Source of the DNA: Planctomycetota bacterium
GTDB lineage: Bacteria > Planctomycetota > Phycisphaerae > SM23-33 > FEN-1343
NCBI GenBank assembly: GCA_013203365.1
Contig: JABMQG010000403.1
Span: forward strand, 1 to 5,485
Direction of reading: 5' to 3'
DNA: 5,485 nt
Shown here: piece after piece, positions 1 through 5,485 of the stretch
Layout: every line of letters starts with the position of its first letter
How positions within the stretch are numbered: position 1 is the stretch's first letter
Program-made: the position numbers and the translations under genes
Notes under the pieces: generated by a model
The model's input: only the letters and a program-made list of their open reading frames with translations
What the model was told of the DNA's origin: nothing
Database searches by the model: none

Positions 1-110
1 AAGCCCGGACGTTCGATGCACTCCTGAAAGCCATTGCCGATGCTTTGAAGATCGTTACCGACCAAGACACACAAGGATGGTTCTCCTCGTGCGGCTATGT
101 TGCAAGATAA
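1..110 (+). CDS. IS630-like transposase, C-terminal end (partial, runs in from left edge)
   Basis: Reading from base 3, an open frame gives 35 codons and ends in TAA at 108-110. The peptide contains FDALLKAIADAL followed by QDTQGWFSSCGYV. The pattern of a helix of the type LxxAIxxAL, then an acidic/Gln turn, then W-F-x-x-C-G-Y at the extreme C-terminus, is how many IS630-family (DDE, TA-inserting) transposases end. The DDE catalytic residues lie off the window, so activity cannot be judged. The element's right terminal inverted repeat should lie between this stop and about base 160, where the neighbouring integrase remnant ends, but it cannot be located without the left end. Family assignment is from a short C-terminal motif remembered from the family; it could be another DDE transposase with a similar tail. 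Confidence 0.6.
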   Translation, partial: ARTFDALLKAIADALKIVTDQDTQGWFSSCGYVAR

Positions 111-159
111 TCGTGATATGCTCTAATCGCCATTGGGCATCAGGACAGGCCGCCAGCAC

Positions 160-696
160 TTAGACTGCTGCTCGTACGAAGTGCTCGTTCGTCACCTGGA
201 GGTAGTGCTTGCGTGCTATCTCTGGGCTGTTGCCCAGCCACGCCGTCACCACGTGGATGGGGAACGTCTTGGCCAACTCGGTCTCGCGCGTGCTGCGGAG
301 ATTCTGGAACATCTTCGGCCAGGGCTTCAATCCGGCCCGCTAAATGAACCTCGTCAACTGGGTGCGGAGGTTCTGGTTCGTGTAGCGGTAGCGCGTGACG
401 ATATACCGCTGGCCCGACTCGGCCTGCTCGAAGGCGTCCTGCAGGTATCGCTGGAGTTCTGGGAAGATTGGCACCAGCCGCAAGCCCTTGCCGTCGTGGT
501 GCTCAGTCTTCGGACTGCGGACGATGAAGAGCTGTTTATCCCAGTGGATGTTGGCCCATTCCGGCGGGAGTAGCTCGGATGGTACACACAGGCCACCGTA
601 GTGGGCCAGGGCGAAGATCAGCCGCCATATCATCCGGCAAGTCCCCAAGCAGTCAGGCGGATGAGCAAACACCCAGTCGGATCGGCATTCGTTCAT
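160..696 (-). pseudogene. Decayed tyrosine recombinase/integrase with in-frame amber stop
   Basis: One minus-strand frame reads as the catalytic domain of a site-specific tyrosine recombinase. Similarity starts near base 627 (WRLIFALAHYGGL) and runs through PSE, a beta-hairpin SPKTEHH, VPIFPELQRYL and NLRTQLTRFI. A TAG at 342-340 interrupts it. The same frame then continues without a shift with [28 protein letters not shown] and [13 protein letters not shown], and stops with TAA at 162-160. The second catalytic Arg (in NLRSTRE), the WLGNS box and the nucleophile Tyr (HYLQV, codon 204-202) are kept. The residue after GGL is Cys where family members carry the first catalytic Arg. The N-terminal DNA-binding half is missing: residues encoded by about 696-630 do not look like an integrase. 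The amber codon, lost Arg and truncation together indicate a dead gene. It is probably a remnant of an integrated element and lies beside an IS fragment. Confidence 0.8.
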
Positions 697-821
697 TGGA
701 GTCCGAATGGTCTTCTAATAAGGTTCCGCACGGAGACTCGGAAAAGGCCTGTAAACTCAGGGTCGTTTCGGTCATACTATCGCGCGAAGGCGGCGGCCAT
801 CACCTCGGGAGATCTGACGGA
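697..821. other. Intergenic region upstream of the histidine kinase
   Basis: About 125 bases separate the integrase remnant from the kinase start. The stretch should hold the kinase promoter. I see only weak candidates: TTGGAG at 696-701 with TAAGGT at 719-724 (17-nt spacing), and CATACT at 773-778 with no convincing upstream box. Neither is good enough to call. A 41-codon minus-strand frame starting near 776 shows no recognisable domain. Confidence 0.3.
807..811 (+). promoter_or_regulatory. Shine-Dalgarno deciding the kinase start
   Basis: GGGAG lies 10 nt before the ATG at 822-824. It supports starting the kinase there rather than at an in-frame ATG at 579, which lies inside the integrase remnant and would add 81 residues of low-complexity, non-kinase sequence. 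Confidence 0.45.
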
Positions 822-2216
822 ATGGAAAGGCAAGATGTCACGCTGAGCATCACGGAACGGGAGTTGTTCTACCGCCTGGGTTGGTTCACACAGGTGCGAT
901 GGGCGATGGGGGCGTTGGCCCTACTGGTGCTGCTGGTGGGCTGGTACGTACTGGGGGTGCGGTTCCGCCTGGCGGGGCAGGAACCGACCATGGCCCCGGC
1001 GGTGGAAGTGGTGCTGGCTGTATTTCTGTACAACGCCTTGTTCACGTTCCTGGTGCACGTCCTTAGTGCCCGCGGGGGCGGCACGCGAAGACTCACCGTG
1101 CAGTTGGCCATGGCGCAGTTGGGTTGCGACATGATCGCTGCCTGCGTGTTGTCGCACTGGACCGGGGGGGTCGAGAACTTTTTCATCATCTTGGTGCTGC
1201 TGCCACTGGTGATCGCGACCGAGCTGCTTCCGGTGAGACTGGCGTATGCCACGGCGGTGGTCGCCGTCTTGATGATCCATGGCTTGGCTTGGGGCGAGCA
1301 GCAAGGGTACCTTCAGCACGTGTATGTCGAGTGGCCTGGGAAGACGGCCAGCCAGTATGCAGACCCCTGGTACGTCCTGGAGGTCACCGGCGCGCTAACG
1401 GTGACGATCTTCGCCATCGTTCTGGTGGCCTCTTCGATCTCCAAGAGGTTGCGGAACCGCGAGGCGGACCTGCAGGAGGCCTTCCTGTTCCTCCGACAAG
1501 CGGAGGAGGCCAAGAGCTTCTTCATGCGTAAGGTCACCCACGAGATGCGGGCGCCCCTGTCGGCCATTTACACCATCCTGGGAACAATCGAGCACACCTG
1601 CGAGGGCCTGGGCGATGAGCAGCGGGAGATGATAGCCCGGGCGCAGAAAAGGATGCGGGGGCTGATGGATCTGGTGGACGATCTTCGGAAATACTCGCGA
1701 CTACGATCCGGCGGGACCCCCTTCCGACTGCGGGTAGTCTCTCTGGAAGACGTGGTCGTGGAGACAGTTAAACTGTTTCGGCCGCGGGCGGCGGCGGCCG
1801 GCGTGTCGCTGGGCTGTCAGACGGTCCCTGCCGTCCTGGAGGCCGATGAAGAGATGCTCAGCGAGATGGCGACGAACCTGGTTAGCAACGCGATCCAGTA
1901 CACCCCGCAAGGCGGGAGCGTTGAGGTGAGGCTGACCGCCGGCCAACAGGAGGCCGTGTTGACGGTGTCGGACACGGGCATCGGCATCAGCCCAGAGGCG
2001 AGCGACGGCATCTTTGAGGAGTTTTACCGTTCTCCGGAGGCTCGAAGGCTGCTGCCGGAGGGCAGCGGGCTAGGCTTGGCGATCACCCGGCGGATCGTGG
2101 AGCTCTATGGGGGCAGTATGAACTTCCGGGCGTGCGAGGGTGGCGGCACAGTATTCACGGTGCGACTGCCCTTGAACCGCAAGCCCCCAGACTTGGCTCA
2201 GCGCCAAGCTGACTGA
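822..2216 (+). CDS. Membrane-bound sensor histidine kinase (six-TM sensor, HisKA + HATPase_c)
   Basis: This 464-residue protein should autophosphorylate on a His in response to a membrane or envelope signal and pass the phosphate to a response regulator. Six hydrophobic segments lie at about residues 27-46, 58-81, 91-113, 117-137, 138-157 and 183-205, with only short loops, so sensing is probably within the membrane. A charged helix (about 207-235, ending QAEEAKSFFMRK) joins them to the HisKA box VTHEMRAPLSAI, with phospho-acceptor His240. The ATPase domain shows an N box (TNLVSNAIQYTPQGG, Asn352/Asn356), a G1 box DTGIGIS (384-390), an F box FEEFYR and a G2 box GSGLGLAITRRIVELYGG (from 414). 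All catalytic motifs are intact. No receiver domain or response regulator is in the window, so the kinase is an orphan here. It converges on the hydrogenase-linked operon, with 33 nt between stops. A role in controlling that operon is only a guess. Confidence 0.9.
   Translation: MERQDVTLSITERELFYRLGWFTQVRWAMGALALLVLLVGWYVLGVRFRLAGQEPTMAPAVEVVLAVFLYNALFTFLVHVLSARGGGTRRLTVQLAMAQLGCDMIAACVLSHWTGGVENFFIILVLLPLVIATELLPVRLAYATAVVAVLMIHGLAWGEQQGYLQHVYVEWPGKTASQYADPWYVLEVTGALTVTIFAIVLVASSISKRLRNREADLQEAFLFLRQAEEAKSFFMRKVTHEMRAPLSAIYTILGTIEHTCEGLGDEQREMIARAQKRMRGLMDLVDDLRKYSRLRSGGTPFRLRVVSLEDVVVETVKLFRPRAAAAGVSLGCQTVPAVLEADEEMLSEMATNLVSNAIQYTPQGGSVEVRLTAGQQEAVLTVSDTGIGISPEASDGIFEEFYRSPEARRLLPEGSGLGLAITRRIVELYGGSMNFRACEGGGTVFTVRLPLNRKPPDLAQRQAD
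2192..2208. repeat. Inverted repeat at the kinase 3' end (weak terminator candidate)
   Basis: CTTGGC, a 5-nt loop (TCAGC) and GCCAAG form a perfect 6-bp stem just before the kinase stop codon. For the minus-strand transcript it lies 42 nt beyond the hycI stop. No T-run follows on either strand, so it is not a classic intrinsic terminator. It is the only hairpin I noticed near this 33-nt convergent junction. Confidence 0.3.
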
Positions 2217-2249
2217 GTGGTTCTGGAACGTTACGGTTGGCCCGTGCGC

Positions 2250-2801
2250 CTATGGCAGCAGAAGGCGGAATGCCTGGAGGATCAAGGAAACGGCCTGGCG
2301 GACGGGTTCGCTGAGCGTTTGGCCCAGGGCCAAACGCTGGGGCTGGACGGCCAGCACCGCCACGCGGCAGGGGTAGACTGCCTGCAGCAGGTCCAGGAAC
2401 CCCAGAGGCGCCGGGCCGTGGGCGGCCGGCCCGCCGGCAGAGATCTTGTCCATGGCAAGGAGGTCGACCGACCCCGGCGCGGCTCCGAAGTCCACGGCAT
2501 CAACCAGGATCAGCGAACAGGGGCGATGCCGGGCGATCTTTATCAGGAAGCTTTCGGGAACGGTCTGGGCGTCGTGAACCTCCCAGGGCCCAGAGGGAAA
2601 CTTTCTGGCCACAGCCGGACCCAGGCCGTCGTCGCCGCTCAACTCGCTTCCCACGCAGACTACTGCCAGCGGTGGGCGGATGAACTGTAGCAAGTGCTCC
2701 GCCAGGTGTTCGGCTGTGGAAATGCCGGCGTGAGAAGAGGTCTCGCCGGAATGACACGGTCGGGAGATCGGCCCAGACGAAGGGGCGTCCAGCCCGTCCA
2801 T
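2250..2801 (-). CDS. hycI: HycI-type [NiFe]-hydrogenase maturation endopeptidase
   Basis: This family cleaves the C-terminal peptide from the large subunit of a [NiFe]-hydrogenase once nickel is inserted; it acts in the cytoplasm. The protein has 183 residues. The family core starts near residue 45 with LAVVCVGSELSGDDGLGP, matching the GN-x-x-x-GDD-G start of E. coli HycI. The three residues expected to bind nickel are present: Asp58 (second Asp of GDD), Asp101 (ILVDAVDFG) and His128 (AAHGPAPLGFL). The PG-x-(V/I) and VQP motifs of the fold follow. About 44 extra residues precede the core, so the true start could lie further in. The ATG at 2801 is chosen because it lies 4 nt after the ferredoxin stop and has GGGGAG at 2816-2811, 9 nt upstream. 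The gene ends the operon and implies a NiFe large subunit with a cleavable tail nearby. A 25-bp perfect inverted repeat lies inside it (2314-2338). Confidence 0.85.
   Translation of the reverse strand: MDGLDAPSSGPISRPCHSGETSSHAGISTAEHLAEHLLQFIRPPLAVVCVGSELSGDDGLGPAVARKFPSGPWEVHDAQTVPESFLIKIARHRPCSLILVDAVDFGAAPGSVDLLAMDKISAGGPAAHGPAPLGFLDLLQAVYPCRVAVLAVQPQRLALGQTLSEPVRQAVSLILQAFRLLLP
2314..2338. repeat. Perfect 12-bp inverted repeat with 1-nt centre inside hycI
   Basis: The left arm AGCGTTTGGCCC (2314-2325), a single A at 2326 and the right arm GGGCCAAACGCT (2327-2338) pair without mismatch. In RNA of either strand this folds to an 11-bp stem with a 3-nt loop. It covers codons for the segment around RLALGQTLS, about 65-90 nt before the hycI stop. 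No T-run follows on either strand, so it is not a standard terminator. Its function is unknown. Confidence 0.8.
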
Positions 2802-2805
2802 CGGG

Positions 2806-3423
2806 TTACTCTCCCCACAGTTCGCGGACGACGGTGGTACGCCGGCATGCGGGACAGAGGACTCGCATCATGTCGTTTCGGGCCAGGGCCGGTTCCGCCG
2901 TCCGCCCGGCGTCGGGGGCCGCTAGCTTCATCCCCCCGTCCGCGAGCACAATGAGCGTCGGGTTGGCGTAGGCCTTGGCGCCAAGCCTCCGGGCCACCCA
3001 TTGCAGCTGCTTTCGCGTGCCAACAGCCTCGCCGCAAGCCTCACACAGGACTAGCTCATACTGGACGCTCTGCGTGCAGCTCTTGCGGTCCAAGGTGGCC
3101 AGGCTGTACGTCTTGGTCATCGTGATGCCGGTCTTGGTCGCGCAGTTCAACTCACACTGGCCGCAGAAGATGCACTTGTCCCATCGCTGCGTAATTTTAC
3201 GTGTGGGCGGTGTGGTAAGCCGGTCGTCGCAAGTGCAAATGGCTAGGGCTGGACAAACTTCCGCGCAGGCGCCGCAGCCGATGCAGTCGTCGGCGTTGAA
3301 CTTCGGCAGGCCGCGGAATCCGTCCGGGGGCGTGTGCGGCTCGAAGGGATACTTGCTAGTAAACGGGCCGAAGAGCACCGCCCGCAAGGCTTCCTTCAGT
3401 TCACGGAGCTTTGGTTTCCTCAC
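2806..3423 (-). CDS. HycF/NuoI-like 2[4Fe-4S] ferredoxin subunit with C-terminal CxxC pairs
   Basis: This is probably the electron-transferring subunit of a group 4 hydrogenase, carrying electrons between soluble ferredoxin and the membrane-associated core. It has 205 residues. FTSKYPFEP then GFRGLPKFNADDCIGC parallels the start of E. coli HycF. Cluster motif one is C47-x2-C50-x2-C53-x3-C57-P. Motif two is C84-x2-C87-x2-C90-x3-C94, followed by Ala instead of the usual Pro. The C-terminal third holds C127-x2-C130 and C190-x2-C193, as in HycF, perhaps a zinc or rubredoxin-like site. The GTG at 3423 is chosen over the upstream ATG at 3486 because AAAGGAG sits 9 nt before it, and the sequence before it is low-complexity and overlaps mrpG. 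The start overlaps the mrpG end by 23 nt, and hycI follows after 4 nt. Close alternatives are MbhN, EchF or NuoI; the C-terminal CxxC pairs favour HycF/HyfH. Confidence 0.85.
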   Translation of the reverse strand: MRKPKLRELKEALRAVLFGPFTSKYPFEPHTPPDGFRGLPKFNADDCIGCGACAEVCPALAICTCDDRLTTPPTRKITQRWDKCIFCGQCELNCATKTGITMTKTYSLATLDRKSCTQSVQYELVLCEACGEAVGTRKQLQWVARRLGAKAYANPTLIVLADGGMKLAAPDAGRTAEPALARNDMMRVLCPACRRTTVVRELWGE

Positions 3424-3796
3424 GGTCGGCTGCTCCTTTCTGGGTCGGCTGCTGCTGGATCTGGTCGGCCCGTGGGCCGAAGGCATCCTCCACGCTTTCC
3501 GGCCACAGCTTCACGCCGGACAGGTACGCTCCGCGGCAGATCGCGTGCGCTCCTACAGGGCTCGTCAGCAGCACGAAGGCCGCGCAGATCAGGGCCTTGA
3601 TACCCATCGGGACGCTGGTGCCGCTGAACCCGACAAACGCCACGCCCAACAGCAGCATGCAGGTGCCAAGGGTGACGCACTTAGTGGCCGCCTGGGCGCG
3701 GTTGTACACGTCCGGCAGGCGGATCAGCCCGACGCATCCCAACAGGTCAAACGCCAGTCCCACGCCGATGATCCACCATGCGACGTCAAGCATCAT
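3401..3796 (-). CDS. mrpG: Na+/H+ antiporter MrpG/MnhG-type subunit
   Basis: This is a small membrane subunit of Mrp-type cation/proton antiporters, also used as a module in membrane-bound hydrogenases (MbhC type). It has 131 residues with three hydrophobic segments at about 5-25, 40-58 and 64-85. Two family signatures are clear: GLIRLPDVYNRAQAATK followed by TLG, and LLTSPVGAHAICRGAYLSG. After about residue 100 there is a hydrophilic tail rich in Gln, Lys and Glu, which overlaps the Shine-Dalgarno and start of the ferredoxin gene. The protein starts ATG ATG; the second codon (3793) is an equally good start, with AGG 7 nt before it. The start overlaps the mrpF stop by 11 nt, so the two are probably translationally coupled. 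Confidence 0.88.
   Translation of the reverse strand: MMLDVAWWIIGVGLAFDLLGCVGLIRLPDVYNRAQAATKCVTLGTCMLLLGVAFVGFSGTSVPMGIKALICAAFVLLTSPVGAHAICRGAYLSGVKLWPESVEDAFGPRADQIQQQPTQKGAADREETKAP
3433..3439 (-). promoter_or_regulatory. Shine-Dalgarno setting the GTG start of the ferredoxin gene
   Basis: AAAGGAG on the minus strand lies 9 nt before the GTG at 3423-3421, inside the end of mrpG. It supports a GTG start and translation coupled to mrpG. Confidence 0.75.
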
Positions 3797-4052
3797 ACGA
3801 CCTGCCTTCCAGGTACTTGGCCAATGCCAGGGTGGCCACGAAGCTGATTAGAGCCCAGGCTATGGCGATGTTCATGTAGTAATCCCGACCCGTGGCGAGG
3901 GCCATGATGCAGCAGAAGCCCACGATCAGGGTTCCCAGGATGTCGATGGAGACGGCGCGGTCCGGCGCGGTGGGCCCGCGCCCGATCCGGTACAAGCACA
4001 GAACCGCCGACAGCAGCAGCACCGCAAAGGCGATCAGTTCCAAACAGCTCAT
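3786..4052 (-). CDS. mrpF: Na+/H+ antiporter MrpF/MnhF-type subunit
   Basis: This 88-residue membrane protein has three hydrophobic segments, at about 5-22, 35-53 and 60-80. Between the first two is the family signature RIGRGPTAPDRAVSIDILG, with the conserved Asp31 in PDR and Asp37 in the following helix. MrpF is a small core subunit of the Mrp antiporter and corresponds to MbhB in membrane-bound hydrogenases. The ATG overlaps the mrpE stop as ATGA. A strong GAGGAGG lies 8 nt upstream, inside the mrpE end. The 3' end overlaps mrpG. Length and spacing are normal for the family. Confidence 0.9.
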   Translation of the reverse strand: MSCLELIAFAVLLLSAVLCLYRIGRGPTAPDRAVSIDILGTLIVGFCCIMALATGRDYYMNIAIAWALISFVATLALAKYLEGRSYDA

Positions 4053-4534
4053 TCAAAGATCCTCCTCAGCAGCGGCTCGAAGGTGCCGCAGATTTCCCGT
4101 GAACGTTTGGCTATGTCGCCCGGAGGCACGTTGATACAGTGGATGTATAAGTCCTGCCCGTCGATGTCGATCGTCAGCGTCCCGGGGGTCAGCGTGATGC
4201 TGTTGGCCAGGAAGGTCTTGGCCATATCGCCGGTCAGGGTGGTGCGGATGCGAACGATGCCAGGCCGAATAGGTACGTCCGGGTGCAGCACGCGGAAGGC
4301 CACGTCCAGGTTGGCCCGCACGCAGTAGTACAGGAAATAGGGAACATACAGTATAAAGAACAGCCACCGCTTGGGGCTGAAAACCTTGTGGAGCTGTTCA
4401 GGGTAGATGTCGCCCAGGTACGTGCCGACAAGTAAGGCGAAGAAGGCACCCGTGCCAATGACCAACGGGTCCAGGGACCACATCAGTAGCATCCACAGGG
4501 CGAAGACCAGAAAGAGGCATAGCAGCCATTTCAT
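4049..4534 (-). CDS. mrpE: Na+/H+ antiporter MrpE/MnhE-type subunit
   Basis: This protein has 161 residues. The N-terminus is two hydrophobic segments (about 2-20 and 22-40) ending GTYLGDIYP. A third, WLFFILYVPYFLYYCVRANLD, follows at about 58-78. A soluble C-terminal domain then carries the family pattern PGIVRIRTTLTGDMAKTFLAN, the SITLTPGTLTIDIDGQDLYIH core, and a Pro-Gly near the end. MrpE belongs to the small-subunit block (EFG) of Mrp antiporters and is MbhA in membrane-bound hydrogenases. The same frame stays open upstream to about 5053, but that stretch is the shadow of mrpD. The ATG at 4534 overlaps the mrpD stop as ATGA and has GGGAGGTG close upstream, which settles the start. Confidence 0.9.
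   Translation of the reverse strand: MKWLLCLFLVFALWMLLMWSLDPLVIGTGAFFALLVGTYLGDIYPEQLHKVFSPKRWLFFILYVPYFLYYCVRANLDVAFRVLHPDVPIRPGIVRIRTTLTGDMAKTFLANSITLTPGTLTIDIDGQDLYIHCINVPPGDIAKRSREICGTFEPLLRRIFE
4061..4067 (-). promoter_or_regulatory. Shine-Dalgarno of mrpF
   Basis: GAGGAGG on the minus strand lies 8 nt before the mrpF ATG (4052-4050), within the last codons of mrpE. It confirms the start at the ATGA overlap. Confidence 0.75.
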
Positions 4535-5485
4535 GGCGCACCTCCCAGACCGAGCGCCTTGGTGGTTTGGAGGAGGACGTCCCCCGCCGGCCCCAGCAGG
4601 TAGTCGCGCAAAGGCACGACGGCCAGCCCTGCGACGACGCAGATGATGGCCAGCAGCACCACGCCCAGACACATCAGCACCGGCGCCTCGCGTGCGCCGG
4701 CGGTGGCCGGCCCGGGCTGGCCTTCCAGTGCATATCTTTGCACCTTCACGAAGCTCACCAGCGTCACCAGGGCCACCAGGGTCGCTGCCACCGCCAGTGC
4801 CGGATGCCCCGCCAGAACCAAGGCGACGATGATGATGAGTTTGGAGAAGAACCCGTTGAACGGCGGTACGCCCGAGATGCTCAAGGCCCCAATGCGGCAG
4901 CAGAAGCTGGTGACCGGCATCCGCCGGACCAACCCGCCCATCTCCGGCAGTGCTCGTGTGCCGGTCTGCTGCTCGATGGATCCGCTGGTAAGGAACAGCA
5001 GGCTCTTGAAGGCCGCATGGTTCAGAAGATGGAAGAGCCCGCCGAAGATGCACAGGCCGGCCAACTCCCGGGCGCCCCCACGGGCGAGCACTTCCGCGCC
5101 GACGCCCAACGCCAACACCACGTAGCCCATCTGCGAGATGCTGTGGTAGGCCAGCAGTCTCTTAAAGTCCCACTGCCCGACAGCCAGGAACACACCCAGG
5201 ACCATGGATGCCACCCCCATCGCAATCAGCACGGTGGCATAGGGTTGGGACGGCCCGAAAACATTGAAAACCAACCGAGCGAGGGCATAGACGCCGCTAA
5301 CCTTGATCAGGACGCCGGAGAGCAAGGCCGAAATGGGAGCCGGCGCGGAGGGGTGCGCATCGGGCAGCCAGGGATGGAAGGGCACCATGGCCGCCTTCAT
5401 CGCCAGTCCGCCCAGCAGGCACGCCGCCGCCAGCAGGACCGCCGGCGACGTGGCGCCCACGGTCGGCAGCAGCGCCGCCACGCGG
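4531..5485 (-). CDS. mrpD: MrpD/MbhH-like antiporter subunit (NuoL/M/N superfamily), 5' end off window
   Basis: This is a proton- or sodium-translocating membrane subunit related to complex I NuoM/N and to MrpD/MbhH. About 318 residues are visible; the frame is open at the right edge. Counting from the GTG codon at 5481-5479, the first transmembrane block holds GGLAMKAAMVPFHPWLPDAH, with the conserved channel Lys29. It is followed by PAPISALLSGVLIKVSGVYALAR with Lys60. Next come WDFKRLLAYHSISQMGYV, the family's most conserved stretch, and FHLLNHAAFKSLLFLTSGSI with Lys159. SGVPPFNGFFSK precedes the last helices. About nine hydrophobic helices are visible. Family members run near 490 residues, so perhaps 170 lie off the edge. 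The stop overlaps mrpE as ATGA. The mrpE-F-G order immediately downstream favours MrpD/MbhH over NuoM or HyfB. Confidence 0.88.
   Translation of the reverse strand, partial: RVAALLPTVGATSPAVLLAAACLLGGLAMKAAMVPFHPWLPDAHPSAPAPISALLSGVLIKVSGVYALARLVFNVFGPSQPYATVLIAMGVASMVLGVFLAVGQWDFKRLLAYHSISQMGYVVLALGVGAEVLARGGARELAGLCIFGGLFHLLNHAAFKSLLFLTSGSIEQQTGTRALPEMGGLVRRMPVTSFCCRIGALSISGVPPFNGFFSKLIIIVALVLAGHPALAVAATLVALVTLVSFVKVQRYALEGQPGPATAGAREAPVLMCLGVVLLAIICVVAGLAVVPLRDYLLGPAGDVLLQTTKALGLGGAP
4539..4546 (-). promoter_or_regulatory. Shine-Dalgarno of mrpE
   Basis: GGGAGGTG on the minus strand has its GGAGG core 6 nt before the ATG at 4534-4532. It rules out the long upstream extension of this reading frame. 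Confidence 0.75.

Noticed and set aside
133..573. A 146-codon plus-strand open frame
   Set aside because: It is the antisense shadow of the integrase remnant.
696..724. A possible sigma-70-like promoter, TTGGAG with TAAGGT at 17-nt spacing
   Set aside because: Both boxes match the consensus poorly, and promoter rules for this lineage are uncertain.
579..821. An 81-residue N-terminal extension of the kinase frame, starting at ATG 579
   Set aside because: It overlaps the integrase remnant, has no recognisable domain or hydrophobic segment, and a better start with a Shine-Dalgarno lies at 822.
2217..2690. A 157-codon plus-strand open frame just after the kinase
   Set aside because: It is antisense to hycI, which has the conserved GDD, Asp and His residues; the plus-strand peptide resembles nothing I know.
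3424..3453. A direct repeat of GGTCGGCTGCT (3424-3434 and 3443-3453)
   Set aside because: Only two short copies, in a low-complexity part of the mrpG tail; it looks like chance codon repetition.
2975..3847. A 290-codon plus-strand open frame
   Set aside because: It lies antisense to the ferredoxin, mrpG and mrpF genes, whose motifs are unmistakable. Long antisense frames are common in GC-rich DNA, and its peptide shows no domain.
4535..5053. An upstream extension of the mrpE frame by about 173 codons
   Set aside because: It is the shadow of mrpD in another frame; mrpE starts at the ATGA overlap with its own Shine-Dalgarno.

Overview
The window looks like the edge of a mobile-element-scarred region next to the 3' end of a bioenergetic operon, from a GC-rich bacterium. 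The lineage is probably Planctomycetota. That guess rests on the decayed tyrosine recombinase (signatures such as GGL-x-x-PSE, SPKTEHH and [10 protein letters not shown]), which resembles an integrase family I remember as abundant in that phylum; it is not proven here.

Left part (1-696): the last 35 codons of a transposase resembling the IS630 family run in from the left edge on the plus strand. They are followed by a minus-strand tyrosine recombinase fragment. It keeps its C-terminal catalytic half in one frame, but carries an internal amber codon, a Cys where the first catalytic Arg is expected, and no recognisable N-terminal half.

Middle (822-2216, plus strand): a complete membrane sensor histidine kinase with about six transmembrane segments and full HisKA and HATPase motifs. 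No response regulator is in view. It converges on the operon to its right.

Right part (5485 down to 2250, minus strand): a tightly packed gene set in the order mrpD-like (5' part off the window), mrpE, mrpF, mrpG, a HycF/NuoI-like 2[4Fe-4S] ferredoxin, and a HycI-type [NiFe]-hydrogenase maturation endopeptidase. Junctions are ATGA overlaps, short overlaps or a 4-nt gap, and most starts have strong Shine-Dalgarno sequences, so this is very likely one transcript. The combination of Mrp-type antiporter subunits, a formate-hydrogenlyase-type ferredoxin and a hydrogenase-specific protease points to an energy-converting membrane-bound group 4 [NiFe]-hydrogenase (Mbh-like). In such a complex electrons pass from ferredoxin to the NiFe site while the Mrp module moves Na+ or H+. 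The catalytic subunits are not in the window and would be expected off the right edge. A perfect 12-bp inverted repeat inside hycI is the most striking non-coding signal.
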